Positions 1-13,851 are shown, counted from the first letter of the stretch. The stretch is 64,000 nucleotides of DNA from Allacma fusca (GCA_947179485.1 CAMXBY010000005.1:124001-188000), one strand, 5' to 3'. Notes: generated by a model from the sequence alone, not told the origin. Made by a program: numbers and translations.

Positions 1-1305
1 ACGCCTGCTAAACATTTTAAAAATATTTTCATTGTTACTCGAGTAATCCATTCAAATAGGAACATGACCCGGAAAAGTCAAAGGTCAAGTTTGACCGAAT
101 GGCTCCGAATTCCCCAGAACTGGAGTTTGTACCGCTAGATATATGCAGGGGCTGTACGCCTGTAAAATATTTTAAAAATATTTTCATTTTTATTTGAGTA
201 ATCCATTCAAATGGGAACATGACCCGGAAAAGTCAAAGGTCAAGTTTAACCGATTCGCTCCTTATTCCCCCGAACTGGAGTTTGTACCGCTTGATATATG
301 TAGGGGCTGTACGCCTGTCAAATATTTTAAAAATGTTTTCATTTTTACTCGAGTAATCCATTCAAATAGGAACATGACCCGGAAAAGTCAAAGGTCAAGT
401 TTGACCGATTTGCTCCGAATTCCCCCGAACTGGAGTTGTACCGCTAGATATTATTAGGGGCTGTACGCCTGTCAAATATTTTAAAAATGTTTTCATTTTT
501 ACTCGAGTTATCCATTCAAATATCAACATGACCCGGAAAAGTCAAAGGTCAAGTTTGACGGATTGGCTCCGAATTCCCCCGAACTGGAGTTTGTACCGCT
601 AGATATATGTAGGGGCTGTACGCCTGCCAAATATTTTTAAAATATTTTTATTTTTACTCGAGTTATCGATTCAAATAAGAACAGGACCCGGAAAAGTCAA
701 AGGTCAAGTTTGACCAATTGGCTCCGAATTCCCCAGAACTGGAGTTTGTAATGCTAGATATATGCAGGGGCTGTACGCCTGCCAAAAAATTATAAAAATA
801 TTTTCATTTTTACTCGAATAATCCATTCAAATAGGAACATGACCCGGAAAAGTCAAAGGTCAAGTTTAACCGTTCGCTCCGAATTCCCCCGAACTGGAGT
901 TTGTACCGCTAGATATATGTAGGGGCTGTACGCCTGTCAAATATTTTTAAAATATTTTTATTTTTACTCGAGTTATCCATTCAAATAGAAACAGGACCCG
1001 GAAAAGTCAAAGCTCAAGTTTGACCGATTGGCTCCGCATTCACCAGAACTGGAGTTTGTAATGCTAGATATATGCAGGGGCTGTACGCCTGCCAAAAATT
1101 TTAAAAATATTTTCATTTTTACTCGAATAATCCATTCAAATAGGAACATGACCCGGAAAAGTCAAAGGTCAAGTTTAACCGTTCGCTCCGAATTCCCCCG
1201 AACTGGAGTTTGTACCGCTAGATATATGTAGGGGCTGTACGCCTGCCAAATATTTTTAAGATATTTTTATTTTTATTCGAGTTATCCATTCAAATAGGAA
1301 CAGGA
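1..1305 (+). repeat. Left block of heterogeneous monomers
   Basis: About 8 monomers with mixed variants. They include GTTTAACCG instead of GTTTGACCG, GTTTGTAATGCTAG instead of GTACCGCTAG, GTTATCGATTC, and a 1-bp-short copy near 434 reading GGAGTTGTACCGCTAG followed by ATATTATTAGG. Bases ~120-855 are related to 4921-5657, an offset of about 4.80 kb (31 monomers). No gene is present. Confidence 0.85.
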
Positions 1306-3818
1306 CCCGGAAAAGTCAAAGGTCAAGTTTGACCGATTGGCTCCGAATTCACCAGAACTGGAGTTTGTAATGCTAGATATATGCAGGGGCTGTACGCCTG
1401 CCAAAAATTTTAAAAATATTTTCATTTTTACTCGAATAATCCTTTCAAATAGGAACATGACCCGGAAAAGTCAAAGGTCAAGTTTAACCGATTCGCTCCG
1501 AATTCCCCCGAACTGGAGTTTGTACCGCTAGATATATGTAGGGGCTGTACGCCTGTCAAATATTTTAAAAATGTTTTCATTTTTACTCGAGTTGTCCATT
1601 CAAATAGGAACATGACCCAGAAAAGTCAAAGGTCAAGTTTGACCGATTCGCTCCGAATTCCCCCGAACTGGAGTTTGTACCGCTAGATATATGTAGGGGC
1701 TGTACGCCTGCCAAATATTTTTAAAATATTTTTATTTTTACTCGAGTTATCGATTCAAATAGGAACAGGACCCGGAAAAGTCAAAGGTCAAGTTTGTCCA
1801 ATTGGCTCCGAATTCCCCAGAACTAAAGTTTGTAATGCTAGATATATGCAGTGCTTGTACGCCTGCCAAATATTTTAAAAATATTTTCATTTTTACTGGA
1901 ATAATCCATTCAAATAGGAACATGACCCGGAAAAGTCAAAGGTCAAGTTTGACCGATTCGCTCCTTATTCCCCCGAACTGGAGTTTGTACCGCTAGATAT
2001 ATGTAGGGGCTGTACGCCTGTCAAATATTTTAAAAATGTTTTCATTTTTACTCGAGTTATCCATTCAAATAGGAACATGACCCGGAAAGGTCAAAGGTCA
2101 AGTTTGGTCGATTCGCTCCGAATTCCCCCGAACTGGAGTTTGTACCGCTAGATATATGTAGGGGCTGTACGCCTGTCAAATATTTTTAAAATATTTTTAT
2201 TTTTACTCGAGTTATCCATTCAAATAGGAACAGGACCCGGAAAAGTCAAAGGTCAAGTTTGACCGGTTGGCTCCGAATTCACCAGAACTGGCGTTTGTAC
2301 CGCTAGATATATGCAGGGGCTGTACGCCTGTAAAATATTTTAAAAATATTTTCATTTTTATTTGAGAAATCCATTCAAATGGGAACATGACCCGGAAAAG
2401 TCAAAGGTCAAGTTTGACCGATTGGCTCCGAATTCACCAGAACTGGAGTTTGTAATGCTAGATATATGCAGGGGCTGTACGCCTGCCAAAAATTTTAAAA
2501 ATATTTTCATTTTTACTCGAATAATCCATTCAAATAGGAACATGACCCGGAAAAGTCAAAGGTCAAGTTTAACCGATTCGCTCCGAATTCCCCCGAACTG
2601 GAGTTTGTACCGCTAGATATATGTAGGGGCTGTACGCCTGTCAAATATTTTAAAAATGTTTTCATTTTTACTCGAGTTGTCCATTCAAATAGGAACATGA
2701 CCCAGAAAAGTCAAAGGTCAAGTTTGACCGATTCGCTCCGAATTCCCCCGAACTGGAGTTTGTACCGCTAGATATATGTAGGGGCTGTACGCCTGCCAAA
2801 TATTTTTAAAATATTTTTATTTTTACTCGAGTTATCGATTCAAATAGGAACAGGACCCGGAAAAGTCAAAGGTCAAGTTTGTCCAATTGGCTCCGAATTC
2901 CCCAGAACTGGAGTTTGTAATGCTAGATATATGCAGTGCTTGTACGCCTGCCAAATATTTTAAAAATATTTTCATTTTTACTGGAATAATCCATTCAAAT
3001 AGGAACATGACCCGGAAAAGTCAAAGGTCAAGTTTGACCGATTCGCTCCTTATTCCCCCGAACTGGAGTTTGTACCGCTAGATATATGTAGGGGCTGTAC
3101 GCCTGTCAAATATTTTAAAAATGTTTTCATTTTTACTCGAGTTATCCATTCAAATAGGAACATGACCCGGAAAGGTCAAAGGTCAAGTTTGGTCGATTCG
3201 CTCCGAATTCCCCCGAACTGGAGTTTGTACCGCTAGATATATGTAGGGGCTGTACGCCTGTCAAATATTTTTAAAATATTTTTATTTTTACTCGAGTTAT
3301 CCATTCAAATAGGAACAGGACCCGGAAAAGTCAAAGGTCAAGTTTGACCGGTTGGCTCCGAATTCACCAGAGCTGGCGTTTGTACCGCTAGATATATGCA
3401 GGGGCTGTACGCCTGTAAAATATTTTAAAAATATTTTCATTTATATTTGAGAAATCCATTCAAATGGGAACATGACCCGGAAAAGTCAAAGGTCAAGTTT
3501 GACCGATTGGCTCCGAATTCACCAGAACTGGAGTTTGTAATGCTAGATATATGCAGGGGCTGTACGCCTGCCAAAAATTTTAAAAATATTTTCATTTTTA
3601 CTCGAATAATCCATTCAAATAGGAACATGACCCGGAAAAGTCAAAGGTCAAGTTTAACCGATTCGCTCCGAATTCCCCCGAACTGGAGTTTGTACCGCTA
3701 GATATATGTAGGGGCTGTACGCCTGTCAAATATTTTAAAAATGTTTTCATTTTTACTCGAGTTGTCCATTCAAATAGGAACATGACCCAGAAAAGTCAAA
3801 GGTCAAGTTTGACCGATT
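1306..3818 (+). repeat. 7-monomer higher-order repeat, 1,085 bp, about 2.3 copies
   Basis: Copy 1 is ~1306-2390, copy 2 ~2391-3475 and partial copy 3 ~3476-3818. Shared diagnostic variants include GAATTCACCAG, GTTTGTAATGCTAG, ATGCAGTGCTTGTACG with ACTGGAATAATCC, GACCCAGAAAAG, GTTTGGTCGATTCG, and GAACTGGCGTTTG. Only scattered substitutions separate copies (for example AATCCTTTC at ~1441 against AATCCATTC at ~2526). Copy 3 stops matching at ~3819, where a GTGAAATATTTTT-type monomer begins. This is the usual signature of unequal exchange in register by 7 monomers. Confidence 0.88.
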
Positions 3819-6800
3819 GGCTCCGAATTCCCCCGAACTGGAGTTTGTACCGCTAGATATATGTAGGGGCTGTACGCCTGTGAAATATTTTTAAAATATT
3901 ATTATTTTTACTCGAGTTATCCATTCAAATAGGAACAGGACCCGGAAAAGTCAAAGGTCAAGTTTGACCGATTGGCTCCGAATTCCCCAGAACTGGAGTT
4001 TGTACCGCTAGATATAAGCAGGGGCTGTACGCCTGTTAAACATTTTAAAAATATTTTCATTTTTACTCGAGTAATCCATTCAAATAGGAACATGACCCGG
4101 AAAAGTCAAAGGTCAAGTTTGACCGATTTGCTCCGAATTCCCCCGAACTGGAGTTGTACCGCTAGATATTATTAGGGGCTGTACGCCTGTCAAATATTTT
4201 AAAAATGTTTTTATTTTTACTCGAGTTATCCATTCAAATATCAACATGACCCGGAAAAGTCAAAGGTCAAGTTTGACGGATTGGCTCCGAATTCCCCCGA
4301 ACTGGAGTTTGTACCGCTAGATATATGTAGGGGCTGTACGCCTGCCAAATATTTTTAAGATATTTTTATTTTTACTCGAGTTATCCATTCAAATAGGAAC
4401 AGGACCCGGAAAAGTCAAAGGTCAAGTTTGACCGATTGGCTCCGAATTCACCAGAACTGGAGTTTGTAATGCTAGATATATGCAGGGGCTGTACGCCTGC
4501 CAAAAATTTTAAAAATATTTTCATTTTTACTCGAATAATCCATTCAAATAGGAACATGACCCGGAAAAGTCAAAGGTCAAGTTTAACCGATTCGCTCCGA
4601 ATTCCCCCGAACTGGAGTTTGTACCGCTAGATATATGTAGGGGCTGTACGCCTGTCAAATATTTTAAAAATGTTTTCATTTTTACTCGAGTTGTCCATTC
4701 AAATAGGAACATGACCCAGAAAAGTCAAAGGTCAAGTTTGACCGATTCGCTCCGAATTCCCCCGAACTGGAGTTTGTACCGCTAGATATATGTAGGGGCT
4801 GTACGTGTGTGAAATATTTTTAAAATATTATTATTTTTACTCGAGTTATCCATTCAAATAGGAACAGGACCCGGAAAAGTCAAAGGTCAAGTTTGACCGG
4901 TTGGTTTCGAATTCCCCAGAACTGGAGTTTGTACCGCTAGATATATGCAGGGGCTGTACGCCTGTAAAATATTTTAAAAATATTTTCATTTTTATTTGAG
5001 TAATCCATTCAAATGGGAACATGACCCGGAAAAGTCAAAGGTCAAGTTTAACCGATTCGCTCCGAATTCCCCCGAACTGGAGTTTGTACCGCTAGATATA
5101 TGTAGGGGCTGTACGCCTGCCAAATATTTTAAAAATGTTTTCATTTTTACTCGAGTAATCCATTCAAATAGGAACATGACCCGGAAAAGTCAAAGGTCAA
5201 GTTTGACCGATTTGCTCCGAATTCCCCCGAACTGGAGTTGTACCGCTAGATATTATTAGGGGCTGTACGCCTGTCAAATATTTTAAAAATGTTTTCATTT
5301 TTACTCGAGTTATCCATTCAAATATCAACATGACCCGGAAAAGTCAAAGGTCAAGTTTGACGGATTGGCTCCGAATTCCCCCGAACTGGAGTTTGTACCG
5401 CTAGATATATGTAGGGGCTGTACGCCTGCCAAATATTTTTAAAATATTTTTATTTTTACTCGAGTTATCGATTCAAATAAGAAAAGGACCCGGAAAAGTC
5501 AAAGGTCAAGTTTGACCAATTGGCTCCGAATTCCCCAGAACTGGAGCTTGTAATGCTAGATATATGCAGGGGCTGTACGCCTGCCAAAAAATTATAAAAA
5601 TATTTTCATTTTTACTCGAATAATCCATTCAAATAGGAACATGACCCGGAAAAGTCAAAGGTCAAGTTTAACCGATTCGCTCCGAATTCCCCCGAACTTT
5701 AGTTTGTACCGCTTGATATATGTAGGGGCTGTACGCCTGTCAAATATTTTAAAAATGTTTTCATTTTTACTCGAGTTATCCATTCAAATAGGAACATGAC
5801 CCAGAAAAGTCAAAGGTCAAGTTTGACCGATTCGCTCCGAATTCCCCCGAACTGGAGTTTGTACCGCTAGATATATGTAGGGGCTGTACGCCTGTGAAAT
5901 ATTTTTAAAATATTATTATTTTTACTCGAGTTATCCATTCAAATAGGAACAGGACCCGGAAAAGTCAAAGGTCAAGTTTGACCGATTGGCTCCGAATTCC
6001 CCAGAACTGGAGTTTGTACCGCTAGATATAAGCAGGGGCTGTACGCCTGCCAAACATTTTAAAAATATTTTCATTTTTACTCGAGTAATCCATTCAAATA
6101 GGAACATGACCCGGAAAAGTCAAAGGTCAAGTTTGACCGATTTGCTCCGAATTCCCCCGAACTGGAGTTGTACCGCTAGATATTATTAGGGGCTGTACGC
6201 CTGTCAAGTATTTTAAAAATGTTTTCATTTTTACTCGAGTTATCCATTCAAATATCAACATGACCCGGAAAAGTCAAAGGTCAAGTTTGACGGATAGGCT
6301 CCGAATTCCCCCGAACTGGAATTTGTACCGCTAGATATATGTAGGGGCTGTACGCCTGTCAAATATTTTTAAAATATTTTTATTTTTACTCGAGTTATCC
6401 ATTCAAATAGGAACAGGACCCGGAAAAGTCAAAGGTCAAGTTTGACCGATTCGCTCCGAATTCCCCCGAACTGGAGTTTGTACCGCTAGATATATGCAGG
6501 GGCTGTACGCCTGCCCAATATTTTTAAAATATTTTTATTTTTACTCGAGTTATCCATTCAAATAGGAACAGGACCCGGAAAAGTCAAAGGTCAAGTTTGA
6601 CTGATTGGCTCCGAATTCCCCAGAACTGGAGTTTGTACCGCTAGATATATGCAGGGGCTGTACGCCTGCCAAATATTTTAAAAATATTTTCATTTTTACT
6701 CGAGTAATCCATTCAAATAGGAACATGACCCGGAAAAGTCAAAGTTCAAGTTTGACCGACTCGCTCTGAATTCCCCCGAACTGGAGTTTGTACCGCTAGA

Positions 6801-6939
6801 TATATGTATAGGCTGTACGCCTGTCAAATATTTTAAAAATGTTTTTATTTTCACTCGAGTTATCCATTCAAATAGGAACAGGACCCGGAAAAGGCAAAGG
6901 TCAAGTTTGACCGATTCGCTCCGAATTCCCCCGAACTGG
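3819..6939 (+). repeat. Shuffled block with dispersed duplicate segments
   Basis: Segment 3819-4345 matches 5833-6359 at an offset of 2,014 bp. Shared marks are GTGAAATATTTTT, AAATATTATTATTTT, GATATAAGCAGG, the 1-bp-short GGAGTTGTACC copy, and GACGGATTGGC (GACGGATAGGC in the second). Segment ~4921-5657 repeats ~120-855. Segment ~4436-4740 repeats the GAATTCACCAG/GTTTAACC pair of the preceding 7-mer HOR at an offset of 929 bp. The monomers at ~6360-6939 are intermediate and introduce GTTCAAGTTTGACCGACTCG and AAAAGGCAAAGG, which become common further right. No gene is present. Confidence 0.82.
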
Positions 6940-9127
6940 AGTTTGTACCGCTAGATATATGTAGGGGCTGTACGCCTGTCAAATATTTTTAAAATATTTT
7001 TATTTTTACTCGAGTTATCCATTCAAATAGGAACATGACCCGGAAAAGGCAAAGGTCAAGTTTGACCGATTCGCTCCGAATTCCCCCGAACTGGAGTTTT
7101 TACCGCTAGATATATGTAGGGGCTGTACGACCTGTCAAATATTTTAAAAATGTTTTCATTTTTACTCGAGTTATCCTTTTAAATAGGAACATGACCCGGA
7201 AAATTCAAAGGTCAAGTTTGACTGATTCGCACCGAATTCCCCAGAACTAGAGTTTGTACCGCTAGATATATGCAGGGGCTGTACGCCTGCCAAATATTTT
7301 TAAAATATTTTTATTTTTACTCGAGTAATCCATTCAAATAGGAACATGACCCGGAAAAGTCAAAGGTCAAGTTTGACGGATTGGCTCCGAATTACCCCCA
7401 ACTTGAGTTTGTACCGCTAGATATATGTAGGGGCTGTACGCCTGTCAAATATTTTAAAAATGTTTTCATTTTTACTCGAGTTATCCATTCAAATAGGAAC
7501 TGGACCCGGAAAAGTCAAAGGTCAAGTTTGACCGATTGGCTCCAAATTCCCCCAAACTAGAGTTTGTACCGCTAGATATACGTAGGGGCTGTACGCCTGC
7601 CAAATATTTTTAAAATATTTTTATTTTTACTCGAGTTATCCATTCAAAGAAAAACAGGACCCGGAAAAGTCAAAGGTCAAGTTTGACCGATTCGCTCCGA
7701 TTTCCCCTGAACTGGAACTTGTACCGCTAGATATATGTAGGGGCTGTACGCCTGTCAAATATTTTAAAAATAATTTCATTTTTACTCGAGTTATCCATTC
7801 AAATAGAAACAGGACCCGGAAAAGGCAAAGGTCAAGTTTGACCGATTGGCTCCGTATTCCCCAGAACTGGAGTTTGTACCGCTAGATATATGCAGAGGCT
7901 GTAGGCCTGTTAAATATTTTAAAAACGTTTTCATTTTTACTCGAGATAGCCATTCAAATATTAAGATGACCCGGAAAAGTCAAAGGTCAAGTTTGACCGA
8001 TTGGCTCCGAATTCCCCAGAACTGGAGTTTGTACCGCTAGATATATGTAGGGGCTGTACGCCTGTCAAATATTTTTAAAATATTTTTATTTTTACTCGAG
8101 TTATCCATTCAAATAGGAACATGACCCGGAAAAGGCAAAGGTCAAGTTTGACCGATTCACTCCGAATTCCCCCGAACTGGAGTTTTTACCGCTAGATATA
8201 TGTAGGGGCTGTACGACCTGTCAAATATTTTAAAAATGTTTTCATTTTTACTCGAGTTATCCTTTTAAATAGGAACATCACCCGGAAAAGTCAAAGGTCA
8301 AGTTTAACTGATTCGCTCCGAATTCCCCAGAACTAGAGTTTGTACCGCTAGATATATGCAGGGGCTGTACGCCTGCCAAATATTTTAAAAATATTTTCAT
8401 TTTTACTCGAATAATCCATTCAAATAGGAACATCACCCGGAAAAGTCAAAGGTCAAGTTTGACCGATTCGCTCCGAATTCCCCCGAACTGGAGTTTGTAC
8501 CGCTAAATATATGTAGGGGCTATAAGCCTGTCAAATATTTTAAAAATGTTTTCATTTTTACTCGAGTTATCCATTTAAATAGGAACAGGACCCGGAAAAG
8601 TCAAAGGTCAAGTTTGACCGATTGGCTCCAAATTCCCCCAAACTAGAGTTTGTACCGCTAGATATACGTAGGGGCTGTACGCCTGCCAAATATTTTTAAA
8701 ATATTTTTATTTTTACTCGAGTTATCCATTCAAAGAAAAACAGGACCCGGAAAAGTCAAAGGTCAAGTTTGACCGATTCGCTCCGAATTTCCCCGAACTG
8801 GAACTTGTACCGCTAGATATATGTAGGGGCTGTACGCCTGTCAAATATTTTAAAAATAATTTTATTTTTTCTCGAGTTATCCATTCAAATAGGAACAGGA
8901 CCCGGAAAAGGCAAAGGTCAAGTTTGACCGATTGGCTCCGAATACCCCAGAACTGGAGTTTGTACCGCTAGATATATGCAGGGGCTGTACGCCTGTCAAA
9001 TATTTTAAAAATGTTTTCTTTTTTACTCGAGATAGCCATTCAAATATTAAGATGACCCGGAAAAGTCAAAGGTCAAGTTTGACCGATTGGCTCCGAATTC
9101 CCCAGAACTGGAGTTTGTACCGCTAGA
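6940..9127 (+). repeat. Second 7-monomer HOR, 1,086 bp, two copies
   Basis: Copy 1 is ~6940-8025 and copy 2 ~8026-9127. Shared marks are GGAGTTTTTACC, the 1-bp-longer GTACGACCTGTC, TTATCCTTTTAAATAGG, CCAAACTAGAG with ATATACGTAGG, CATTCAAAGAAAAACAGG, AAAAATAATTT, and GAGATAGCCATTC with ATTAAGATGACC. The copies differ more than those of the first 7-mer HOR (the fourth monomer is clearly diverged), so this duplication looks older. The extra base in GTACGACC explains the 1,086-bp period. Confidence 0.85.
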
Positions 9128-9849
9128 TATATGCAGGGGCTGTACGCCTGCCAAAAAGTTTTAAAATATTTTTATTTTTACTCGAGTTATCCATTCAAAT
9201 AGGAACAGGACCCGGAAAAGGCAAAGGTCAAGTTTGACCGATTGGCTCCGAATTCCCCAGAACTGGAGTTTGTACCGCTAGATATATGCAGGGGCTGTAC
9301 GCCTGCCAAATATTTTTAAAATATTTTCATTTTTACTCGAATAATCCATTCAAATAGGAACATGACCCGGAAAACCAAAGGTCAAGTTTGACCGATTCGC
9401 TCCGAATTCCCCCGAACTGGGGTTTGTACCGCTAGATATATGTAGGGGCTGTACGCCTGTCAAATATTTTAAAAATGTTTTCATTTTTACTCGAGTTATC
9501 CATTCAAATAGGAACATGACCCGGAAAAGTCAAAGGTCAAGTTTGACCGATTCGCTCCGAATTCCCCCGAACTGGAGTTTGTACCGCTAGATATATGTAG
9601 GGGCTGTACGCCTGTAAAATATTCAAAAAATGTTTTCATTTTTACTCGTGTTATCGATTCAAATATTAAGATGACCCGGGAAAGTCAAAGGTCAAGTTTG
9701 ACCGATTGGCTCCGAATTCCCCAGATTTGGAGTTTGTGCCGCTAGATATATGCAGGGGCTGTACGCCTGCCAAATATTTTTAAAATATTTTCATTTTTAC
9801 TCGAGTAATCCATTCAAATGGGAACATGACCCGGAAAAGTCAAAGGTCC
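9128..9849 (+). repeat. Lead-in monomers before the 8-mer HOR
   Basis: Five or so monomers. They include the first copy with the 2-bp deletion GGAAAACCAAAGG (~9369) and the first TATTCAAAAAATG / CGTGTTATCGATTC / ATTAAGATGACCC / CAGATTTGGAG monomer pair (~9614-9740). That pair recurs near 13020, 13486, 20935, 29455, 33492 and 42013. No gene is present. Confidence 0.8.
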
Positions 9850-12309
9850 AGTTTGACCGATTCGCTCCGAATTCCCCCGAACTGGAGTTTGTACCGCTAG
9901 ATATATGTAGGGGCTGTACGCCTGCCAAATATTTTTAAAATATTTTTATTTTTACTCGAGTTATCCATTCAAATAGGAACAGGACCCGGAAAAGTCAAAG
10001 GTCAAGTTTGACCGATTGGCTCCGAATTCCCCAGAACTGGAGTTTGTACCGCTAGATATATGCAGGGGCTGTACGCCTGCCAAATATTTTTAAAATATTT
10101 TCATTTTTACTCGAATAATCCATTCAAATAGGAACATGACCCGGAAAACCAAAGGTCAAGTTTGACCGATTCGCTCCGAATTCCCCCGAACTGGGGTTTG
10201 TACCGCTAGATATATGTAGGGGCTGTACGCCTGTCAAATATTTTAAAAATGTTTTCATTTTTACTCGAGTTATCCATTCAAATAGGAACATGACCCGGAA
10301 AAGTCAAAGGTCAAGTTTGACCGATTCGATCCGAATTCCCCCGAACTGGAGTTTGTACCGCTAGATATATGTAGGGGCTGTACGCCTGTCAAATATTTTT
10401 AAAATATTTTTATTTTTAGTCGAGTTATCCATTCAAATAGGAACAGGACCCGGAAAAGTCAAAGGTCAAGTTTGACCGATTGGCTCCGAATTCCCCAGAA
10501 CTGGAGTTTGTACCGCTAGATATATGCAGGGGCTGTACGCCTGCCAAATATTTTTAAAATATTTTCATTTTTACTCGAATAATCCATTCAAATAGGAACA
10601 TGACCCGGAAAACCAAAGGTCAAGTTTGACCGATTCGCTCCGAATTCCCCCGAACTGGGGTTTGTACCGCTAGATATATGTAGGGGCTGTACGCCTGTCA
10701 AATATTTTAAAAATGTTTTCATTTTTACTCGAGTTATCCATTCAAATAGGAACATGACCCGGAAAAGTCAAAGGTCAAGTTTGACCGATTCGCTCCGAAT
10801 TCCCCCGAACTGGAGTTTGTACCGCTAGATATATGTAGGGGCTGTACGCCTGTCAAATATTTTTAAAATATTTTTATTTTTAGTCGAGTTATCCATTCAA
10901 ATAGGAACAGGGCCCGGAAAAGTCAAAGGTCAAGTTTGACCGATTGGCTCCGAATTCCCCAGAACTGGAGTTTGTACCGCTAGATATATGCAGGGGCTGT
11001 ACGCCTGCCAAATATTTTAAAAATATTTTCATTTTTACTCGAGTAATCCATTCAAATAGGAACATGACCCGGAAAACCAAAGGTCAAGTTTGACCGATTC
11101 GCTCCGAATTCCCCCGAACTGGAGTTTGTACCGCTAGATATATGTAGGGGCTGTACGCCTGCCAAATATTTTTAAAATATTTTTATTTTTACTCGAGTTA
11201 TCCATTCAAATAGGAACAGGACCCGGAAAAGTCAAAGGTCAAGTTTGACCGATTGGCTCCGAATTCCCCAGAACTGGAGTTTGTACCGCTAGATATATGC
11301 AGGGGCTGTACGCCTGCCAAATATTTTTAAAATATTTTCATTTTTACTCGAATAATCCATTCAAATAGGAACATGACCCGGAAAACCAAAGGTCAAGTTT
11401 GACCGATTCGCTCCGAATTCCCCCGAACTGGGGTTTGTACCGCTAGATATATGTAGGGGCTGTACGCCTGTCAAATATTTTAAAAATGTTTTCATTTTTA
11501 CTCGAGTTATCCATTCAAATAGGAACATGACCCGGAAAAGTCAAAGGTCAAGTTTGACCGATTCGATCCGAATTCCCCCGAACTGGAGTTTGTACCGCTA
11601 GATATATGTAGGGGCTGTACGCCTGTCAAATATTTTTAAAATATTTTTATTTTTAGTCGAGTTATCCATTCAAATAGGAACAGGACCCGGAAAAGTCAAA
11701 GGTCAAGTTTGACCGATTGGCTCCGAATTCCCCAGAACTGGAGTTTGTACCGCTAGATATATGCAGGGGCTGTACGCCTGCCAAATATTTTTAAAATATT
11801 TTCATTTTTACTCGAATAATCCATTCAAATAGGAACATGACCCGGAAAACCAAAGGTCAAGTTTGACCGATTCGCTCCGAATTCCCCCGAACTGGGGTTT
11901 GTACCGCTAGATATATGTAGGGGCTGTACGCCTGTCAAATATTTTAAAAATGTTTTCATTTTTACTCGAGTTATCCATTCAAATAGGAACATGACCCGGA
12001 AAAGTCAAAGGTCAAGTTTGACCGATTCGCTCCGAATTCCCCCGAACTGGAGTTTGTACCGCTAGATATATGTAGGGGCTGTACGCCTGTCAAATATTTT
12101 TAAAATATTTTTATTTTTAGTCGAGTTATCCATTCAAATAGGAACAGGGCCCGGAAAAGTCAAAGGTCAAGTTTGACCGATTGGCTCCGAATTCCCCAGA
12201 ACTGGAGTTTGTACCGCTAGATATATGCAGGGGCTGTACGCCTGCCAAATATTTTAAAAATATTTTCATTTTTACTCGAGTAATCCATTCAAATAGGAAC
12301 ATGACCCGG
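9850..12309 (+). repeat. 8-monomer HOR, 1,237 bp, two copies
   Basis: Copy 1 is ~9850-11086 and copy 2 ~11087-12309. The same order of diagnostic monomers is seen twice: CTCGAATAATCC followed by GGAAAACCAAAGG and CTGGGGTTTG, then GATTCGATCCG (~10323 and ~11560), then TTTTAGTCGAG and GAACAGGGCCCGG (~10908 and ~12145). I noticed no differences between the copies in the parts I compared, so this is a recent duplication. The period is 3 bp short of 8x155 because several copies lack the GT of AAAAGTCAAAGG. Confidence 0.88.
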
Positions 12310-12849
12310 AAAAGTCAAAGTTCAAGTTTGACCGATTGGCTCCGAATTCCCCCGAACTGGAGTTTATACCACTAGATATATGTAGAGCCTGTACGCCTGT
12401 CAAATATTTTTAAAATATTTTTATTTTTACTCGACCTATCCATTCAAATAGGAACAGGACCCGGAAAAGTCAAAGGTCAAGTTTGACCGATTCGCTCCGA
12501 ATTCCCCCGAACTGGAGTTTGTACCGCTTGATATATGTAGGGGCTGTACTCCTGTCAAATATTTTTAAAATATTTTTATTTTTACTCGAGTTATCCATTC
12601 AAATAGGAACATGACCCGGAAAAGGCAAAGGTCAAGTTTGACCGATTCGCTCCGAATTCCCCCGAACTGGAGTTTTAACCGCTAGATATATGTAGGGGCT
12701 GTACGACCTGTCAAATATTTAAAAAATGTTTTCATTTTTACTCGAGTTATCCTTTTAAATAGGAACATGACCCGGAAAAGTCAAAGGTCAAGTTTGACTG
12801 ATTCGCTCCGAATTCAACAGAACTAGAGTTTGTACCGCAAGATATATGC
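12310..12849 (+). repeat. Monomers with CTCGACCTATCC and GTACTCCTGTC variants
   Basis: This stretch introduces CTCGACCTATCC (~12432), CCGCTTGATATATG with GTACTCCTGTC (~12525-12555), GGAGTTTTAACC with GTACGACCTGTC, and GAATTCAACAGAACTAGAG. A related run is found at ~14035-14400, offset 1,550 bp or 10 monomers. The same set is reused many times to the right. No gene is present. Confidence 0.8.
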
Positions 12850-13851
12850 AGGGGCTGTACGCCTGCCAAATATTTTTAAAATATTTTTATTTTTACTCGA
12901 GTTATCCATTCAAATAGGAACATGACCCGGAAAAGTCAAAGGTCAAGTTTGACCGATTCGCTCCGAATTCCCCCGAACTGGAGTTTGTACCGCTAGATAT
13001 ATGTAGGGGCTGTACGCCTGTAAAATATTCAAAAAATGTTTTCATTTTTACTCGTGTTATCGATTCAAATATTAAGATGACCCGGGAAAGTCAAAGGTCA
13101 AGTTTGACCGATTGGCTCCGAATTCCCCAGATTTGGAGTTTGTGCCGCTAGATATATGCAGGGGCTGTACGCCTGCCAAATATTTTAAAAATATTTTCAT
13201 TTTTACTCGAGTAATCCATTCAAATGGGAACATGACCCGGAAAAGTCAAAGGTCCAGTTTGACCGATTCGCTCCGAATTCCCCCGAACTGGAGTTTGTAC
13301 CGCTAGATATATGTAGGGGCTGTACGCCTGCCAAATATTTTTAAAATATTTTTATTTTTACTCGAGTTATCCATTCAAATAGGAACATGACCCGGAAAAG
13401 TCAAAGGTCAAGTTTGACCGATTCGCTCCGAATTCCCCCGAACTGGAGTTTGTACCGCTAGATATATGTAGGGGCTGTACGCCTGTAAAATATTCAAAAA
13501 ATGTTTTCATTTTTACTCGTGTTATCGATTCAAATATTAAGATGACCCGGGAAAGTCAAAGGTCAAGTTTGACCGATTGGCTCCGAATTCCCCAGATTTG
13601 GAGTTTGTGCCGCTAGATATATGCAGGGGCTGTACGCCTGCCAAATATTTTAAAAATATTTTCATTTTTACTCGATTAATCCATTCAAATGGGAACATGA
13701 CCCGGAAAAGTCAAAGGTCCAGTTTGACCGATTCGCTCCGAATTCCCCCGAACTGGAGTTTGTACCGCTAGATATATGTAGGGGCTGTACGCCTGCCAAA
13801 TATTTTTAAAATATTTTTATTTTTACTCGAGTTATCCATTCAAATAGGAAC
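12850..13851 (+). repeat. 3-monomer tandem duplication, 465 bp
   Basis: Copy 1 is ~12850-13314 and copy 2 ~13315-13779, with the match running on to ~13851. Both contain TATTCAAAAAATG, CGTGTTATCGATTC, CAGATTTGGAGTTTGTGCC and GGTCCAGTTTGACC. A visible difference is CTCGAGTAATCC (~13207) against CTCGATTAATCC (~13672). Confidence 0.87.
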
